Positions 12,024-12,479 of a stretch of DNA of 12,479 bases are shown piece after piece. The notes below the pieces were generated by a model. It searched no databases and had not been told where the DNA came from. It saw only the letters and a list, made by a program, of their open reading frames with translations. The position numbers were made by a program, and so were the translations under genes. How positions within the stretch are numbered: the first letter of the stretch is position 1; each line of letters begins with the position of its first letter. Source of the stretch: CAZOHN01 sp964579325. GTDB taxonomy: Bacteria > Pseudomonadota > Alphaproteobacteria > Rhodobacterales > Rhodobacteraceae. The stretch is from contig CAZOHN010000105.1 of the NCBI GenBank assembly GCA_964579325.1, forward strand, positions 1 through 12,479. Reading direction: 5' to 3'.

Positions 12024-12479
12024 TTACATCGCGGGAAGGACCGTGAGGTCGCGCAGAGCCGTTTCGGCGCCAGTGAGGGTCCAACTCTCCATCACCCGTC
12101 CGGTTCCCAGATCGACCCTATGCAGCGCGCCGCCCGCCGCGAGCCAGGCGGTGTTGGTGCCCTCGGCATCGGTCGCGACGTCGAAGCCCACCGGCCCCTC
12201 CAGCATCACCCCCAGCGCGCCGACGGTTGCCAGCGTGCCGTCATTCGGCGGGGCCTGCTGGACCAGCGCGGAAAGGCCGGTGTCGATGTTGAACATCGCG
12301 GTCGTCTCGGGCTTGCCGAAGCTGTTGATGTAGGCCGCCGCGCCGATCATCGGGTCGGCCTCGGCGCTGGCGTCGCCCTGCAGGTAGGCGAGGCTCCCGT
12401 CCACCGTGACCTCGCCGGTATCGACGTTCACGCGATGGTTCACCGTCCCGGTCATGAAGCGCAGCCGGTCGGCGGCGGG
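12024..12479 (-). CDS. DUF4394-type protein, C-terminal part (runs off right edge)
   Basis: The frame is open to the right edge, so the N-terminus is missing; an internal ATG at 12455 is not the start. The visible 151 residues begin PAADRLRFMTGTVNHRVN and contain VDGSLAYLQGDASA, GAAAYINSFG, FNIDTGLSALVQQAPPNDG, LATVGALGV and LRDLTVLP. This series is typical of DUF4394 proteins, where such segments repeat around a beta-propeller-like fold and the proteins are usually exported. The biochemical function of the family is not known to me. No signal peptide can be checked here because that end is outside the window. Confidence 0.85.
   Translation of the reverse strand, partial: PAADRLRFMTGTVNHRVNVDTGEVTVDGSLAYLQGDASAEADPMIGAAAYINSFGKPETTAMFNIDTGLSALVQQAPPNDGTLATVGALGVMLEGPVGFDVATDAEGTNTAWLAAGGALHRVDLGTGRVMESWTLTGAETALRDLTVLPAM

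Noticed and set aside
1..12479. CRISPR array, toxin-antitoxin pair, prophage or defence cluster
   Set aside because: I saw no regularly spaced repeats and no small paired genes or phage-type proteins. Every intact gene fits metabolism, repair, transport or envelope roles, or is of unknown function without such context.

Overview
This is a GC-rich stretch of an alphaproteobacterial chromosome, most likely from the Rhodobacterales (Rhodobacteraceae/Paracoccaceae). The evidence is a stand-alone homologue of the mitochondrial complex I subunit NDUFS4, an ihfB-lapA-trpF block of alphaproteobacterial type, a two-domain ALDH16-type aldehyde dehydrogenase (a family described from the Rhodobacteraceae genus Loktanella), and intergenic repeats ending in a TTTGGGA-type tail as seen across this group. 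It is mainly core chromosome. The only mobile DNA I can see is one decayed IS3-family fragment, and I see no phage, CRISPR array, toxin-antitoxin pair or defence island.

Left part (1-4092). The first 143 codons of uvrB run leftward off the edge. Divergent from it is an NDUFS4-like complex I subunit gene. Next come a 483-residue predicted exported protein and, overlapping it by 4 nt, a GNAT acetyltransferase gene. A convergent gene encodes a secreted protein of unknown function with two similar 'PDG' modules.

Middle (4093-9465). A tRNA-Arg(UCU) gene with its own candidate promoter is followed by trkH (potassium uptake, leftward). Divergent from trkH is a two-gene catabolic unit: deoC (deoxyribose-phosphate aldolase) and an ALDH16-like dehydrogenase. 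DeoC would release acetaldehyde and glyceraldehyde 3-phosphate from deoxyribose 5-phosphate, and the dehydrogenase could oxidise the acetaldehyde. The two genes are separated by a structured repeat whose tail runs up to the dehydrogenase start codon. A second, related repeat copy lies just after the dehydrogenase.

Right part (9466-12479). About 720 nt without an intact gene holds the second repeat copy, the end of an IS3-family transposase and the ihfB promoter region. Then follow ihfB, lapA, trpF and a second GNAT gene in one tight rightward cluster (gaps of 4 and 10 nt, then a 4-nt overlap), closed by a hairpin. A DUF4394-type gene enters from the right edge on the minus strand. In many proteobacteria rpsA precedes ihfB and trpB follows trpF. 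Here neither neighbour is present, and the upstream side carries the insertion-sequence scar.

I found no convincing new multi-gene system. The most useful leads are the repeat pair around the dehydrogenase gene, the start codon of trpF inside a perfect inverted repeat, the IS-marked loss of the rpsA-ihfB junction, and the unresolved non-ATG start of trkH.
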